Positions 1-7,378 of a stretch of DNA of 64,000 bases are shown here, in pieces. Below the pieces are notes generated by a model. It did no database searches. It was given only the letters and a program-made list of their open reading frames with translations, and was not told the DNA's origin. The position numbers were made by a program, and so were the translations under genes. The DNA comes from Pseudalkalibacillus salsuginis (lineage in GTDB: Bacteria; Bacillota; Bacilli; Bacillales; Fictibacillaceae): assembly GCF_021646685.1 (NCBI RefSeq), contig NZ_JAKJHW010000005.1, positions 231,038 to 295,037 on the forward strand. Direction: 5' to 3'. The stretch's first letter is position 1. Every line of letters begins with the position of its first letter.

Positions 1-82
1 CTTTGTTTGGTTCGAGCCTCCTCGTCGGACTACCAGTGACCTTCGTGGTTAACCAAAGGCGTTTGCGCTTTTCTTTATGATT
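1..82 (+). repeat. Dispersed element alpha, copy 1 (left part cut by window edge)
   Basis: This is the right half of a dispersed element seen eight times in the window. It contains the conserved core GAGCCTCCTCGTCGGACT, a CCAGTGACCTTCGTGG block, and ends with GGCGTTTGCGCTTTTCTT. The left half lies outside the window. No coding potential is apparent. Confidence 0.85.
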
Positions 83-168
83 GGGGCCAGGTCCTTTATC
101 CTTTTCACATATTTTTCTAAAGGAAGGGTCAACCTAAATGAAATGTTGAATAGTGAGAAGGTGCAGGT

Positions 169-315
169 ATGAGTTGGAAAAAATACTTATTCGTTTCAAT
201 GTCCGCAATACTTTCAGCAGGATTACTGTTTGGATGTGCTGCAGAAGAAGAACCTTCAGAAGAAGAACCGACAGAAGAAAACGGCGACACGGGAGAAGAA
301 AATGGGGAAAGCTGA
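169..315 (+). CDS. Small acidic lipoprotein
   Basis: This 48-residue protein has a lysine-bearing start, a hydrophobic stretch and a lipobox ending LLFGC at Cys23, so it should be a lipid-anchored exported protein. After the cysteine almost every residue is Glu, Asp, Pro, Thr, Gly or Ser, with EEEP repeats, so no folded domain is expected. The ATG at 169 has an AAGGTG ribosome site just upstream; another frame is open through the same region but lacks these signals. A protein of the same design lies at 56558-56722. The stop codon is followed within two bases by palindromic repeat cluster A. The function is unknown, and I did not recognise a named family. Confidence 0.7.
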   Translation: MSWKKYLFVSMSAILSAGLLFGCAAEEEPSEEEPTEENGDTGEENGES

Positions 316-316
316 T

Positions 317-425
317 GTACCAGGTACACTTTCAAAGCCGTTGTGGCAGAAGGGTTTTAAATCGGTGCCAGGCACCATTTAGGAAGCCTTGGTACCGTTG
401 GCTTCTTTTTTGGTGCCTGGCACGG
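317..425. repeat. 48-bp-pitch palindrome (REP-like) cluster A
   Basis: Three palindromic words, GTACCAGGTAC, GGTGCCAGGCACC and GGTGCCTGGCAC, begin at 317, 365 and 413, which is an exact 48-bp pitch. Between them lie CTTTCAAAGCC-type and TTTTAAATC-type linkers also seen in the other six clusters. The cluster starts two bases after the stop codon of the small lipoprotein gene. Confidence 0.85.
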
Positions 426-481
426 ATTCCCACTTTATTCATTTGGGTTTTGGTTATGATAAGGGTACGGGGGTGTATATC

Positions 482-949
482 TTGAAGAAAGCGATCTTTC
501 TAAGTGCGGCGGTTCTTCTAGGTGCTTGTTCACCTATGCAGCCTCCAACCACAGAGGAAATTGCCGACAATGAACCGTCAGCATATGAAACGAAAGAGAA
601 CAATAATCCTCTCGTAAGTCACGGGATCATCAATTATCACGCGACCAATAGGAGACCGAACACTAACTATTTTTTCGAAACGAACCAGAATCCGAATAGC
701 TATCGTAACCTGACAATGAAGCGTTTCACAATCAGTGATGATCAGGATAAGATCCGAGAAGCTGTCAAGGATGCTTATGGAAGAGAACCCCAGTTCGTTT
801 CAATCAACGGAAATAATGCCTGGGTCCATGTTAATGTTCCCCGTGATTTATCTGCAAAAGAGCGTAAAGCCCTGAAGGAAAAACTCGAGGATGCCATTTG
901 GACGTCAGTCCCAAGGTATCAACTTACTCTCCGTTTAGATTCGAAATAG
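482..949 (+). CDS. YhcN/YlaJ-like sporulation lipoprotein (putative)
   Basis: A 155-residue predicted lipoprotein. The TTG at 482 is chosen because it gives a clean signal peptide with lipobox LLGAC and has a GGGGGTG ribosome site 6 bases upstream; the open frame continues upstream to 389 but through repeat DNA. After the cysteine comes a low-complexity linker, then from about residue 75 a small alpha/beta region with VSINGNNAWVHVNV and a lysine-rich helix. This layout resembles the YhcN/YlaJ spore lipoprotein family (known to be made during sporulation in Bacillus), but the match is by eye and moderate. It is followed by a strong terminator and seems to be a single-gene unit. Confidence 0.65.
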   Translation: MKKAIFLSAAVLLGACSPMQPPTTEEIADNEPSAYETKENNNPLVSHGIINYHATNRRPNTNYFFETNQNPNSYRNLTMKRFTISDDQDKIREAVKDAYGREPQFVSINGNNAWVHVNVPRDLSAKERKALKEKLEDAIWTSVPRYQLTLRLDSK

Positions 950-961
950 GTACGCAATAGA

Positions 962-1000
962 GGGCAAGAACTCCGGATACATTCGGAGTTTTGCCTTTTT
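962..1000 (+). terminator. Rho-independent terminator
   Basis: GGGCAAGAACTCCG pairs with CGGAGTTTTGCC around an 8-base loop, followed by five T. It ends the lipoprotein gene at 482-949. Confidence 0.85.
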
Positions 1001-1017
1001 ACAAAGGAATATGAGTG

Positions 1018-1181
1018 ATGTCCAGCTCTAACGCCCAACCACTTGGATCACTTCAGTCCTCCTGCGGCAACACATTGATTTAGTTCGCCCACGCAGAATC
1101 GACCTTTGTTTGGTTCGAGCCTCCTCGTCGGACTTCCAGTGACCTTCGTGGTTAACCAGGGCGTTTTCGTTTTTCTTTAAT
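1018..1181 (+). repeat. Dispersed element alpha, copy 2 (full length)
   Basis: A near-complete copy: left end CCAGCTCTAACGCCCAACCA, middle GATTTAGTTCGCCCACGCAG, right end GGGCGTTTTCGTTTTTCTTT. The left AACGCCC and right GGGCGTT pair, and the internal blocks around GGATCACTTCAGTCC and GGACTTCCAGTGACC are partly complementary, so the single strand can fold into one long imperfect hairpin. It fills most of the 950-1312 gap; from 1182 to 1312 I see nothing else. Confidence 0.85.
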
Positions 1182-1312
1182 TACGCGAAAGTTTTAGTAG
1201 CCATCTGTTTCCTTTATTTGATAAAAAACAGCTGATCATAAGAGGTTTTCAGTAAATAAGGTCTCCTGTGTCCACCAAATTAATCGTGCTGTCTTTGAAA
1301 AGGATCTTATCT

Positions 1313-2644
1313 TCATTTCGCTCTTCTTGCTGCTTGTTGGATCGGGTCCCAAACTCCGTTGTATGGAGGGGCATAGCTTAGATCCAAATCTTCCAAGTCA
1401 TGTAGGGACATTTTATGGAACAATGCCATCGCCAACACATCAACCCGCTTATCGACACCATGTTTTCCGATGAACTGGCCGCCGATGATCCGCTGATTTT
1501 CCGTATTGTAAAGCAGTTTGACATGTAGTTTTTCAGCGCCCGGATAATACCCGGCAATATCGTTTGCTTCGGTTTTCACCGTTTTATAAGGAAGGTTCAG
1601 AGCTTTGGCTTCCCGTTCAGAGATCCCCGTCCTGCCCAGGGTCAGCTCCATGAATTTGATGACAGAAGTGCCAAGGATCCCTGCGAAGGTTTTCGGTCTA
1701 TCAATCATGTTCAAACCGGCAATCCTGCCCTGTTTATTGGCAGTCGTACCGAGTGGGATATGGTCGTTCGATTTTTTGATTCGGTGAAAATGGGTCGCGC
1801 AATCCCCTGCGGAATAGACATCCTCTACGTTCGTTTTCATATACGCATCCACAATGACAGCGCCTTGTTCACTCAACCTGACCGGTGTATGAGCTAAAAA
1901 ATCCGTATTCGGTTTCACACCGACTGCAACAAGCACTAAATCAGAACGATATTCATTTTTATCCGTTACCACAGACTTTACATGTCCTTCACCATTGAAA
2001 CCTTTAACCTGCTCACTGAAACAAAGTTCAACACCATGTTTTTCAGCTTCTTCATGAATATATCCAGCCATATCCTCGTCGAAGATTTTCGCCAATTGCT
2101 CATTCCGCTCGATCAAACGGACTTTTTTCCCGAGGTGGACAAAACTTTCCGCCATTTCAAGCCCGATATAGCCGCCTCCGATGATGGTGACCTGTTCTGC
2201 ATCATGCTTAAGATTTTCCATGATTTCCTTGGCATCAGGAATGGTTTTGAGTGTATGGATGCCTTCCAATTCTTTTCCGTACCAATCTGGAATAATCGGC
2301 CGTACCCCCGTTGCAACAAGTAATCGATCATACGAATATGTAAAAGACCCACCCGTTTCTGTATGAAGCCCGATGACGGTTTTTTGATCAGTATCGACGC
2401 TTGTTACCTCATGGTGGGTCTTCGCATCTATTCCGTATTTTTCCCGGAAGGTTTCGACATCTCTTGCAATCAGATCCTCAGCTTCCGGTATTTCACCACT
2501 TATTACATATGGGAGTCCGCATTGGCCATAAGAGTAGATGCTCCCTTTTTCAAGTGTAATGATTTCTGGATTTGAAGCGTTACGGACGATTTGCATCGCT
2601 GCACTCATACCAGCAGCATCGCCCCCGATTATGACGTATTTCAT
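1313..2644 (-). CDS. cdr: CoA-disulfide reductase family flavoprotein
   Basis: A 443-residue FAD/NAD(P)-dependent oxidoreductase. The N-terminal FAD-binding motif [12 protein letters not shown] is followed by the single redox cysteine Cys42 in SYGQCGLPY, the hallmark of CoA-disulfide reductases and NADH oxidases of this class. A second nucleotide motif [14 protein letters not shown] lies near residue 155, and the C-terminal dimerisation domain ends with [12 protein letters not shown], typical of CoADR. Known members reduce CoA disulfide to keep the CoASH pool reduced in bacilli and staphylococci that lack glutathione. The start has an AAAGGAGT site 8 bases away. It is transcribed divergently from the unknown gene at 2770. 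Water-forming NADH oxidase is the alternative, less likely given the tyrosine-rich C terminus. Confidence 0.85.
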   Translation of the reverse strand: MKYVIIGGDAAGMSAAMQIVRNASNPEIITLEKGSIYSYGQCGLPYVISGEIPEAEDLIARDVETFREKYGIDAKTHHEVTSVDTDQKTVIGLHTETGGSFTYSYDRLLVATGVRPIIPDWYGKELEGIHTLKTIPDAKEIMENLKHDAEQVTIIGGGYIGLEMAESFVHLGKKVRLIERNEQLAKIFDEDMAGYIHEEAEKHGVELCFSEQVKGFNGEGHVKSVVTDKNEYRSDLVLVAVGVKPNTDFLAHTPVRLSEQGAVIVDAYMKTNVEDVYSAGDCATHFHRIKKSNDHIPLGTTANKQGRIAGLNMIDRPKTFAGILGTSVIKFMELTLGRTGISEREAKALNLPYKTVKTEANDIAGYYPGAEKLHVKLLYNTENQRIIGGQFIGKHGVDKRVDVLAMALFHKMSLHDLEDLDLSYAPPYNGVWDPIQQAARRAK

Positions 2645-2769
2645 GTCGAATGACTCCTTTTCTCAAAAATATCCTATTTGTAGTATGTCTCATATCATCT
2701 TCTTTCACTATAACACTCATGAAAGTTGATAAGCTGTCGAATCTTACATGATGAAAGGGGTTTTTGTAC

Positions 2770-3099
2770 ATGCTATACATTGATTCGAATGGACCAGAGT
2801 GGGGGGGCGGGAACCCGGAAAATTTACAGGTATTGCTTAAACGCTTGAATTCAGAACCGCTTGATCCCATCTATGAAAGTATGGGGAACTTCATCGTCCC
2901 TTATCAGCCAAGCAGGTGGACGAGTGAAAACAGACGCTTTGAAGGTTGTACCCACTTTTTTGGACACTTTGCAACTTCTCCCCACGTTTTCAGTATCATA
3001 ACCGATGAACGGGTGGTTATCGAATCACTGACAGCAGCAATCCGGATGAACCAATGCCGTTCCGATTATGAACGGATCAAATACAACGCAAAAATATGA
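2770..3099 (+). CDS. Unknown 109-residue protein
   Basis: The ATG at 2770 follows AAAGGGG by about 9 bases. The product is soluble, with no signal peptide or membrane segment, and has a polar start (MLYIDSNGPEWGGGNPENL), a central NRRFEGCTHFFGHFATSPHV stretch containing one Cys and three His, and a basic C terminus. I do not recognise the family. The codon use looks like its neighbours and the frame is intact over 110 codons, which supports a real gene. It lies alone between the divergent cdr gene and the prfA promoter at 3176. Confidence 0.6.
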   Translation: MLYIDSNGPEWGGGNPENLQVLLKRLNSEPLDPIYESMGNFIVPYQPSRWTSENRRFEGCTHFFGHFATSPHVFSIITDERVVIESLTAAIRMNQCRSDYERIKYNAKI

Positions 3100-3175
3100 C
3101 CCGATAATACATTCATTCCCTCTACATAAAAGATGAACCTTAAACAATAAAGTTCAATCCCTTCAAAACTGTTCT

Positions 3176-3204
3176 TTGACCTCCTATAAGACGTATACTA
3201 TAAT
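3176..3204 (+). promoter_or_regulatory. Sigma-A promoter for prfA-prmC
   Basis: TTGACC at 3176-3181 and a perfect TATAAT at 3199-3204 are separated by 17 bp, giving a near-consensus vegetative promoter. Transcription would start near 3211 and run through dispersed element copy 3 before reaching prfA at 3468. Confidence 0.75.
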
Positions 3205-3236
3205 GTTAATGTTAAGCAACTATTTGACTGAGAAGC

Positions 3237-3362
3237 CTTGTATAGCTCGAGCACCCAACCGTTTGGTCACTTCAGCCCACCTGTGGCGGCGAAAGCTTCC
3301 CTGTCGGCTTCCTGTGGCCTCATGGTTTATCAGGACGCTTATGCTTTTCTTATTCATATAAG
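3237..3362 (+). repeat. Dispersed element alpha, copy 3 (short, diverged)
   Basis: A degenerate short form without the middle segment: AGCTCGAGCACCCAACCG at the left, CACTTCAGCCCACCTG, TCGGCTTCCTGTGGCC, and GGACGCTTATGCTTTTCTT at the right. It sits in the presumed 5' leader of prfA. The rest of the 3100-3467 gap contains the promoter at 3176 and a weak GGTTAG/CTAACC hairpin at about 3393-3420. Confidence 0.7.
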
Positions 3363-3467
3363 GTAAAAAAAGACGTTGATTTCGTTCATACGGGTTAGAC
3401 CGTTCGGATTTTACCTAACCTGATGCCAAATGGGGAATGTAATACGATAATTGGGATGGTGAGCAGT

Positions 3468-4538
3468 ATGTTGGAACGATTGCAATCAATCGAAGAACGG
3501 TATGAAAAATTGAATGAGTTGTTGAGTGATCCGGAAGTTATAAGTGATTCGAAAAAACTCCGCGAATACTCGAAAGAACAATCCGACCTTGAAGATACAG
3601 TAACAACTTACAGGGAATTTAAAGAAGTGACGGAAGAGCTTGAAGGCGCCGAGCAAATGCTGGAAGAAAAGCTCGATGCCGAAATGCGTGAGATGGTAAA
3701 AATGGAGCTTTCTGAATTGAAGGAACGCCATGAAGAACTTTCGCAACAACTAAAGATCCTCTTGCTCCCTAAAGACCCGAATGATGACAAAAACGTTATC
3801 ATCGAAGTCCGTGGAGCCGCTGGGGGAGATGAAGCGGCGTTATTTGCTGCCGATTTATATCGCATGTATAGCCGTTACGCTGAAATCCAGGGATGGAAGA
3901 CAGAAATCATTGATGCGAGCTATACAGAGTTAGGCGGTTACAAAGAGGTCATTTTTATGGTGAATGGTAATGGTGCATTTTCCAAGCTTAAATACGAAAA
4001 TGGAGCACACCGCGTCCAACGTGTTCCGTCGACAGAATCTGGTGGACGGATCCATACTTCCACAGCGACAGTGGCTGTTTTACCAGAAGCAGAAGAAGTC
4101 GAGGTCGATATCCATGAAAAGGATATTCGTGTCGATACTTTTGCATCAAGCGGGCCAGGCGGACAGAGTGTCAATACGACCATGTCAGCGGTGCGTCTGA
4201 CTCACGAACCGACTGGAATCGTCGTTTCATGCCAGGATGAAAAGTCCCAGATCAAGAACAAAGAAAAAGCGATGAAAGTATTACGCGCGCGTATTTATGA
4301 TAAATTCCAACAAGAAGCGATGGATGAGTATGCGGCTAATCGTAAATCTGCAGTCGGTACAGGGGATCGTTCTGAACGGATCCGCACATACAACTTCCCG
4401 CAAAATCGTGTGACAGACCACCGGATCGGCTTGACCATCCAAAAGCTTGACCAGATTTTACAAGGGAAAGTCGACGAAATCATTGAGGCACTGATCCATG
4501 AGGAGCAAGCCAACATGATGAAGCAGGCGGGAGCATAA
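3468..4538 (+). CDS. prfA: Peptide chain release factor 1
   Basis: RF1, 356 residues, the usual length. It recognises UAA and UAG in the ribosomal A site and triggers release of the finished protein. The class I release factor motif GGQ is in [11 protein letters not shown], and the RF1-type stop-codon-reading tripeptide is in RVPSTE (PST; PAT in E. coli), which separates it from RF2. The N-terminal third is a helical coiled-coil domain. The ATG at 3468 is chosen because it gives the standard [12 protein letters not shown] start; the frame is open further upstream. Its stop overlaps the prmC start by one base, so the two are translationally coupled. Confidence 0.97.
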   Translation: MLERLQSIEERYEKLNELLSDPEVISDSKKLREYSKEQSDLEDTVTTYREFKEVTEELEGAEQMLEEKLDAEMREMVKMELSELKERHEELSQQLKILLLPKDPNDDKNVIIEVRGAAGGDEAALFAADLYRMYSRYAEIQGWKTEIIDASYTELGGYKEVIFMVNGNGAFSKLKYENGAHRVQRVPSTESGGRIHTSTATVAVLPEAEEVEVDIHEKDIRVDTFASSGPGGQSVNTTMSAVRLTHEPTGIVVSCQDEKSQIKNKEKAMKVLRARIYDKFQQEAMDEYAANRKSAVGTGDRSERIRTYNFPQNRVTDHRIGLTIQKLDQILQGKVDEIIEALIHEEQANMMKQAGA

Positions 4539-5404
4539 TGAAAGAAATGAATGTCATCGAGGCCCTTAAATGGGCTTCTTGTTTTTTAAAAGAAAAGGGC
4601 AGGGAGCCGAATGCTGCGGAGTGGCTTCTGTGCCATGTACTTGAAGCCAGGCGGGGCGAGATGCTTTCTTCTTTGGAGCGTGTTTTGACAGAGGAAGAGG
4701 AGCATCAATTTTCCGATTATGTAAAAAAGCATGCGGAAGGCACACCGGTCCAATACCTTACCCAAACAGAAGATTTTTATGGAAGGCGTTTTAGTGTTAG
4801 TCCCGAGGTATTGATTCCAAGGCCTGAAACCGAAGAACTCGTTCTAGCCGTCCTTGAACGTGCCCAGAAACACTTTTCGGATCAGGACGAGCTGAACGTG
4901 GCAGATATCGGGACAGGCAGCGGAATCATCGCGATCACGTTGAAACTTGAACGTCCAGATTTATACGTAACAGGAGTTGATATTGCTGAGCAATCTTTGC
5001 AGGTAGCCCGTGAAAATGCAAGGAAGCTTCAAGCTGAGGTACGTTGGGTGCATGGAAATATCTTCCAACCACTTTTAGAATCTGGTGAGCGTTTTGACAT
5101 CATCGTTTCGAATCCTCCCTATATTCCGGAAGCTGATATCGAGACTCTTTCCCCTATCGTTAGAGATAATGAACCGATCCGAGCACTTGTCGGAGGGGAA
5201 GATGGGTATGAATTCTATAAAAAAATGATTGACTCTCTCCCGGAAGTCTTGGAGGACCGTGCACTCATCGCTTTTGAGGTTGGATATGACCAGGGGAAAA
5301 CAGTAGCATCCCTCTTGAAAGGAAAGCTTGGTGATTGCGTTCAAACCGAAGTCCTTACTGACATCAACGGGAAAGAACGGATCGTCATCGGAGTCGTAAA
5401 ATAG
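4538..5404 (+). CDS. prmC: Release factor glutamine methyltransferase
   Basis: A 288-residue SAM-dependent enzyme that methylates the glutamine of the GGQ motif of RF1 and RF2. It has an N-terminal helical domain that docks the release factor, the VADIGTGSGIIAITL SAM-binding loop near residue 122, and the catalytic NPPY motif in VSNPPYIPEAD. Coupling to prfA by the TAATG overlap matches the substrate-enzyme relation and the arrangement found across Firmicutes. No terminator follows directly; the next 480 bases hold two repeat copies and the spoIIR promoter. Confidence 0.96.
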   Translation: MKEMNVIEALKWASCFLKEKGREPNAAEWLLCHVLEARRGEMLSSLERVLTEEEEHQFSDYVKKHAEGTPVQYLTQTEDFYGRRFSVSPEVLIPRPETEELVLAVLERAQKHFSDQDELNVADIGTGSGIIAITLKLERPDLYVTGVDIAEQSLQVARENARKLQAEVRWVHGNIFQPLLESGERFDIIVSNPPYIPEADIETLSPIVRDNEPIRALVGGEDGYEFYKKMIDSLPEVLEDRALIAFEVGYDQGKTVASLLKGKLGDCVQTEVLTDINGKERIVIGVVK

Positions 5405-5439
5405 AAGACGGCTTTTAATTTTTTTCCGAAGATGGAATG

Positions 5440-5610
5440 TCTAGCTCCACTGCCCAACTTTTGGATCACTTCAGTCCTCCTGCGGCGGTCGACACATTGA
5501 TTTAGTTCGAAGTATTTGCCCGCGCAGAACCGAACTTTGTTTGTTTTGAGCCTCCTCGTCGGACTTCCAGTGACCTTCGTGGCTGACCAGGGCGTTTACG
5601 CTTTTCTTAT
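5440..5610 (+). repeat. Dispersed element alpha, copy 4 (full length)
   Basis: A full copy running from CTAGCTCCACTGCCCAAC to GGGCGTTTACGCTTTTCTTA, including the middle segment CACATTGATTTAGTTCGAAG. It is directly abutted by copy 5 in the same orientation. Confidence 0.85.
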
Positions 5611-5728
5611 TGTCTAGCTCCAACGCCCAACCACTTGGATCACTTCAGTCCTCCTGCGGCGGCAACAGCCTCCTCGTCGAACTTCCAGTGCCCTTCGTGG
5701 CTGACCAGGGCGTTTGCGCTTTTCTTAC
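5611..5728 (+). repeat. Dispersed element alpha, copy 5 (short form)
   Basis: A short copy joined head to tail with copy 4. It lacks the middle segment, going from CTGCGGCGGCAACA straight to GCCTCCTCGTCG. Between 5729 and the spoIIR promoter there is only a GGTTTGGA/TCCAAACC hairpin at about 5769-5790 without a T tract. Confidence 0.85.
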
Positions 5729-5830
5729 GGCATGATTATAAAAAATTCCGCTCGATTAGCATGACTATGGTTTGGAATACGCTCCAAACCAGAGTAGGAG
5801 AGTCCAGACTAAAAATTAAATAGATTACTA

Positions 5831-5860
5831 GTATAAATCATCCGATTGTCGTCCACACTG
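5831..5860 (+). promoter_or_regulatory. Sigma-F promoter of spoIIR
   Basis: GTATA at 5831-5835 and GTCCACACTG at 5851-5860 are separated by 15 bp. The sigma-F consensus is GYWTA, 15 bp, GGNNANAHTR, so only the second base of the -10 differs. spoIIR is a known sigma-F gene in B. subtilis. Confidence 0.75.
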
Positions 5861-5886
5861 TTTATCAGAAAGGGTGTGGGTAAGAG

Positions 5887-6531
5887 ATGAAACGAAAATC
5901 GATGGTCATCATACTATTATCTTTAATCCTATTGGTTGTATTCTATGAAACTCAGATCAAGGTAGCAAATGCTTCTTTCAATAATGTATCCGAGCAAATG
6001 ATCCCTGATGAGTCGATTCGGCTGCGGATTCTTGCAAACAGTGACTCCCAAGCAGACCAAGAGTTGAAGAGATCGATCCGTGACAAGGTGAACGAAGAAA
6101 TCACGAAGTGGGTGTTCGGTATTGAATCGATTGATGAAGCAAGAAAGATCATCAAACGTGAACTCCCATCAATCAACAAAATTGTTCAGCAATCACTTTC
6201 AAATAAAGGTTTAAGTGAAACATTTTCCGTAACGTTCGGAAAGGTTCCGTTCCCGACAAAGTTATATGGGGATCTAGTCTATCCAGCCGGAGAATACGAA
6301 GCCGTTTTGATTTCAATCGGTGAAGCAACGGGTGCAAACTGGTGGTGTGTCTTATTCCCGCCGTTATGTTTCCTGGATTTTGACAACGGCGATGCAGTCC
6401 AAACGGATGAAGAGCCTCAAGAAGTACCGGATGCAGCTCCTGCAACTGCTGAAAAAGAACCCGAAGTGAAGTTTTTCGTGCTTGAAATCGCAGAAAATCT
6501 ATTTGCCGCAGTAGGGAATCTATTCACTTAG
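5887..6531 (+). CDS. spoIIR: Stage II sporulation protein R
   Basis: A 214-residue signalling protein made in the forespore under sigma-F and exported to the intermembrane space, where it triggers SpoIIGA to process pro-sigma-E in the mother cell. An N-terminal signal sequence (about residues 5-22) is followed by the conserved region beginning IPDESIRLRILANSDS and containing SFSVTFGKVPFPTKLYG-like residues and the EYEAVLISIGEATGANWWCVLFPPLCF block that defines the family. The C-terminal tail is acidic and proline-rich. The preceding sigma-F-type promoter and the position near prfA fit B. subtilis order. A terminator stem begins inside its last codons. Confidence 0.95.
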   Translation: MKRKSMVIILLSLILLVVFYETQIKVANASFNNVSEQMIPDESIRLRILANSDSQADQELKRSIRDKVNEEITKWVFGIESIDEARKIIKRELPSINKIVQQSLSNKGLSETFSVTFGKVPFPTKLYGDLVYPAGEYEAVLISIGEATGANWWCVLFPPLCFLDFDNGDAVQTDEEPQEVPDAAPATAEKEPEVKFFVLEIAENLFAAVGNLFT

Positions 6532-6555
6532 AATAATAGATTCCCTCTTTCCTTT
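6514..6555 (+). terminator. Terminator overlapping the spoIIR end
   Basis: GGGAATCTATT (6514-6524) pairs perfectly with AATAGATTCCC (6535-6545), followed by a T-rich tract. The left arm lies within the final spoIIR codons. Confidence 0.85.
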
Positions 6556-6679
6556 TTACCAAAAGGTCCTGATCATTTTATCCTTCCAAGATTTCTTTAT
6601 GGTGAATCTATATAAAATGGGATATTCTCTTCTCTCCGTTCATAGAATAGAGTAGAATTGCTAGAAAGGAGAGGATGAG

Positions 6680-7120
6680 ATGTTATCGTTTCGTCCAGCT
6701 GAAACGAATGATACCCCATCTATAAAAAAGTTTGTTGCACAGGCGGGACTTTCTAATGAGGGAATTGAAGAATGTATCCAGATGTTCATCATCCTTGAAA
6801 CAGATAAAAAGAAAATGGCAGGGACTGTTGGATTGGAACGATTCGGGGAAAGCGGACTGATCCGTTCGCTCGTTTTGGACAAAGAATATTCATCAGAAGA
6901 ATTGCTGCTTCGTCTATTGACAGCAATTATCCGATTAGCTGACCAACAAGGGATCAAAACGGTATATTTACTCACAAAAGTAACCTCCATTTTCTACACG
7001 CTGGGGTTTATGGAAATCCCGTATGATAAAATACCAGAAAGCTTATTGAAAAGCGCACATCTGCAGCAATATGATAAAGATCAAATTGCAATCATGAAAC
7101 GGAGCCTCGATTTCAATTAA
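6680..7120 (+). CDS. GNAT-family N-acetyltransferase-like protein (YwlB-like)
   Basis: A 146-residue protein with the beginning of a GNAT fold (FRPAETNDTPSIKKFVAQAG), a central VGLERFGESGLIRSLVLD strand pair, and a C-terminal YTLGFMEIP motif typical of GNAT beta-6. The usual R/QxxGxG/A acetyl-CoA loop is not well preserved (EEYSS-like residues stand in its place), so activity is uncertain. It occupies the position of ywlB between spoIIR and tsaC in B. subtilis. The start has a GAAAGGAGAGG ribosome site. The target is unknown. Confidence 0.75.
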   Translation: MLSFRPAETNDTPSIKKFVAQAGLSNEGIEECIQMFIILETDKKKMAGTVGLERFGESGLIRSLVLDKEYSSEELLLRLLTAIIRLADQQGIKTVYLLTKVTSIFYTLGFMEIPYDKIPESLLKSAHLQQYDKDQIAIMKRSLDFN

Positions 7121-7195
7121 AGACAGATACTTTCGATCAGTATAACGGTAACTAAGTTATTAGTAAGTTTGACCGTTTTTCTTCACACACAATAG

Positions 7196-7378
7196 TTATC
7201 CACAGTGTTATCCACAGAATCCGAACTCTTGTGGATAGATCGTGGAAACCCATATATAATCTACAGTTCAAAGGAGTACTTACCCACATGGAACAGTTGA
7301 TAACTACAAAATGGAATGTGGAAAATGTGGATAACATTAAAGAACATCCATCAATCAAAGAAGCAGCAATGTGGATAA
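7196..7378. promoter_or_regulatory. DnaA-box cluster
   Basis: Four perfect DnaA boxes are present: TTATCCACA at 7196-7204 and 7208-7216 in direct orientation 12 bp apart, and the reverse form TGTGGATAA at 7326-7334 and 7370-7378. One-mismatch boxes lie at 7230-7238 (TGTGGATAG) and 7317-7325 (TGTGGAAAA). The cluster spans the ywlB-tsaC gap and the first codons of tsaC. A stable DnaA-binding cluster in the equivalent ywlB-ywlC gap is known in B. subtilis. Confidence 0.85.

Noticed and set aside
5635..5823. A 62-codon frame after prmC
   Set aside because: It is a reading of dispersed element copy 5 with no ribosome site.
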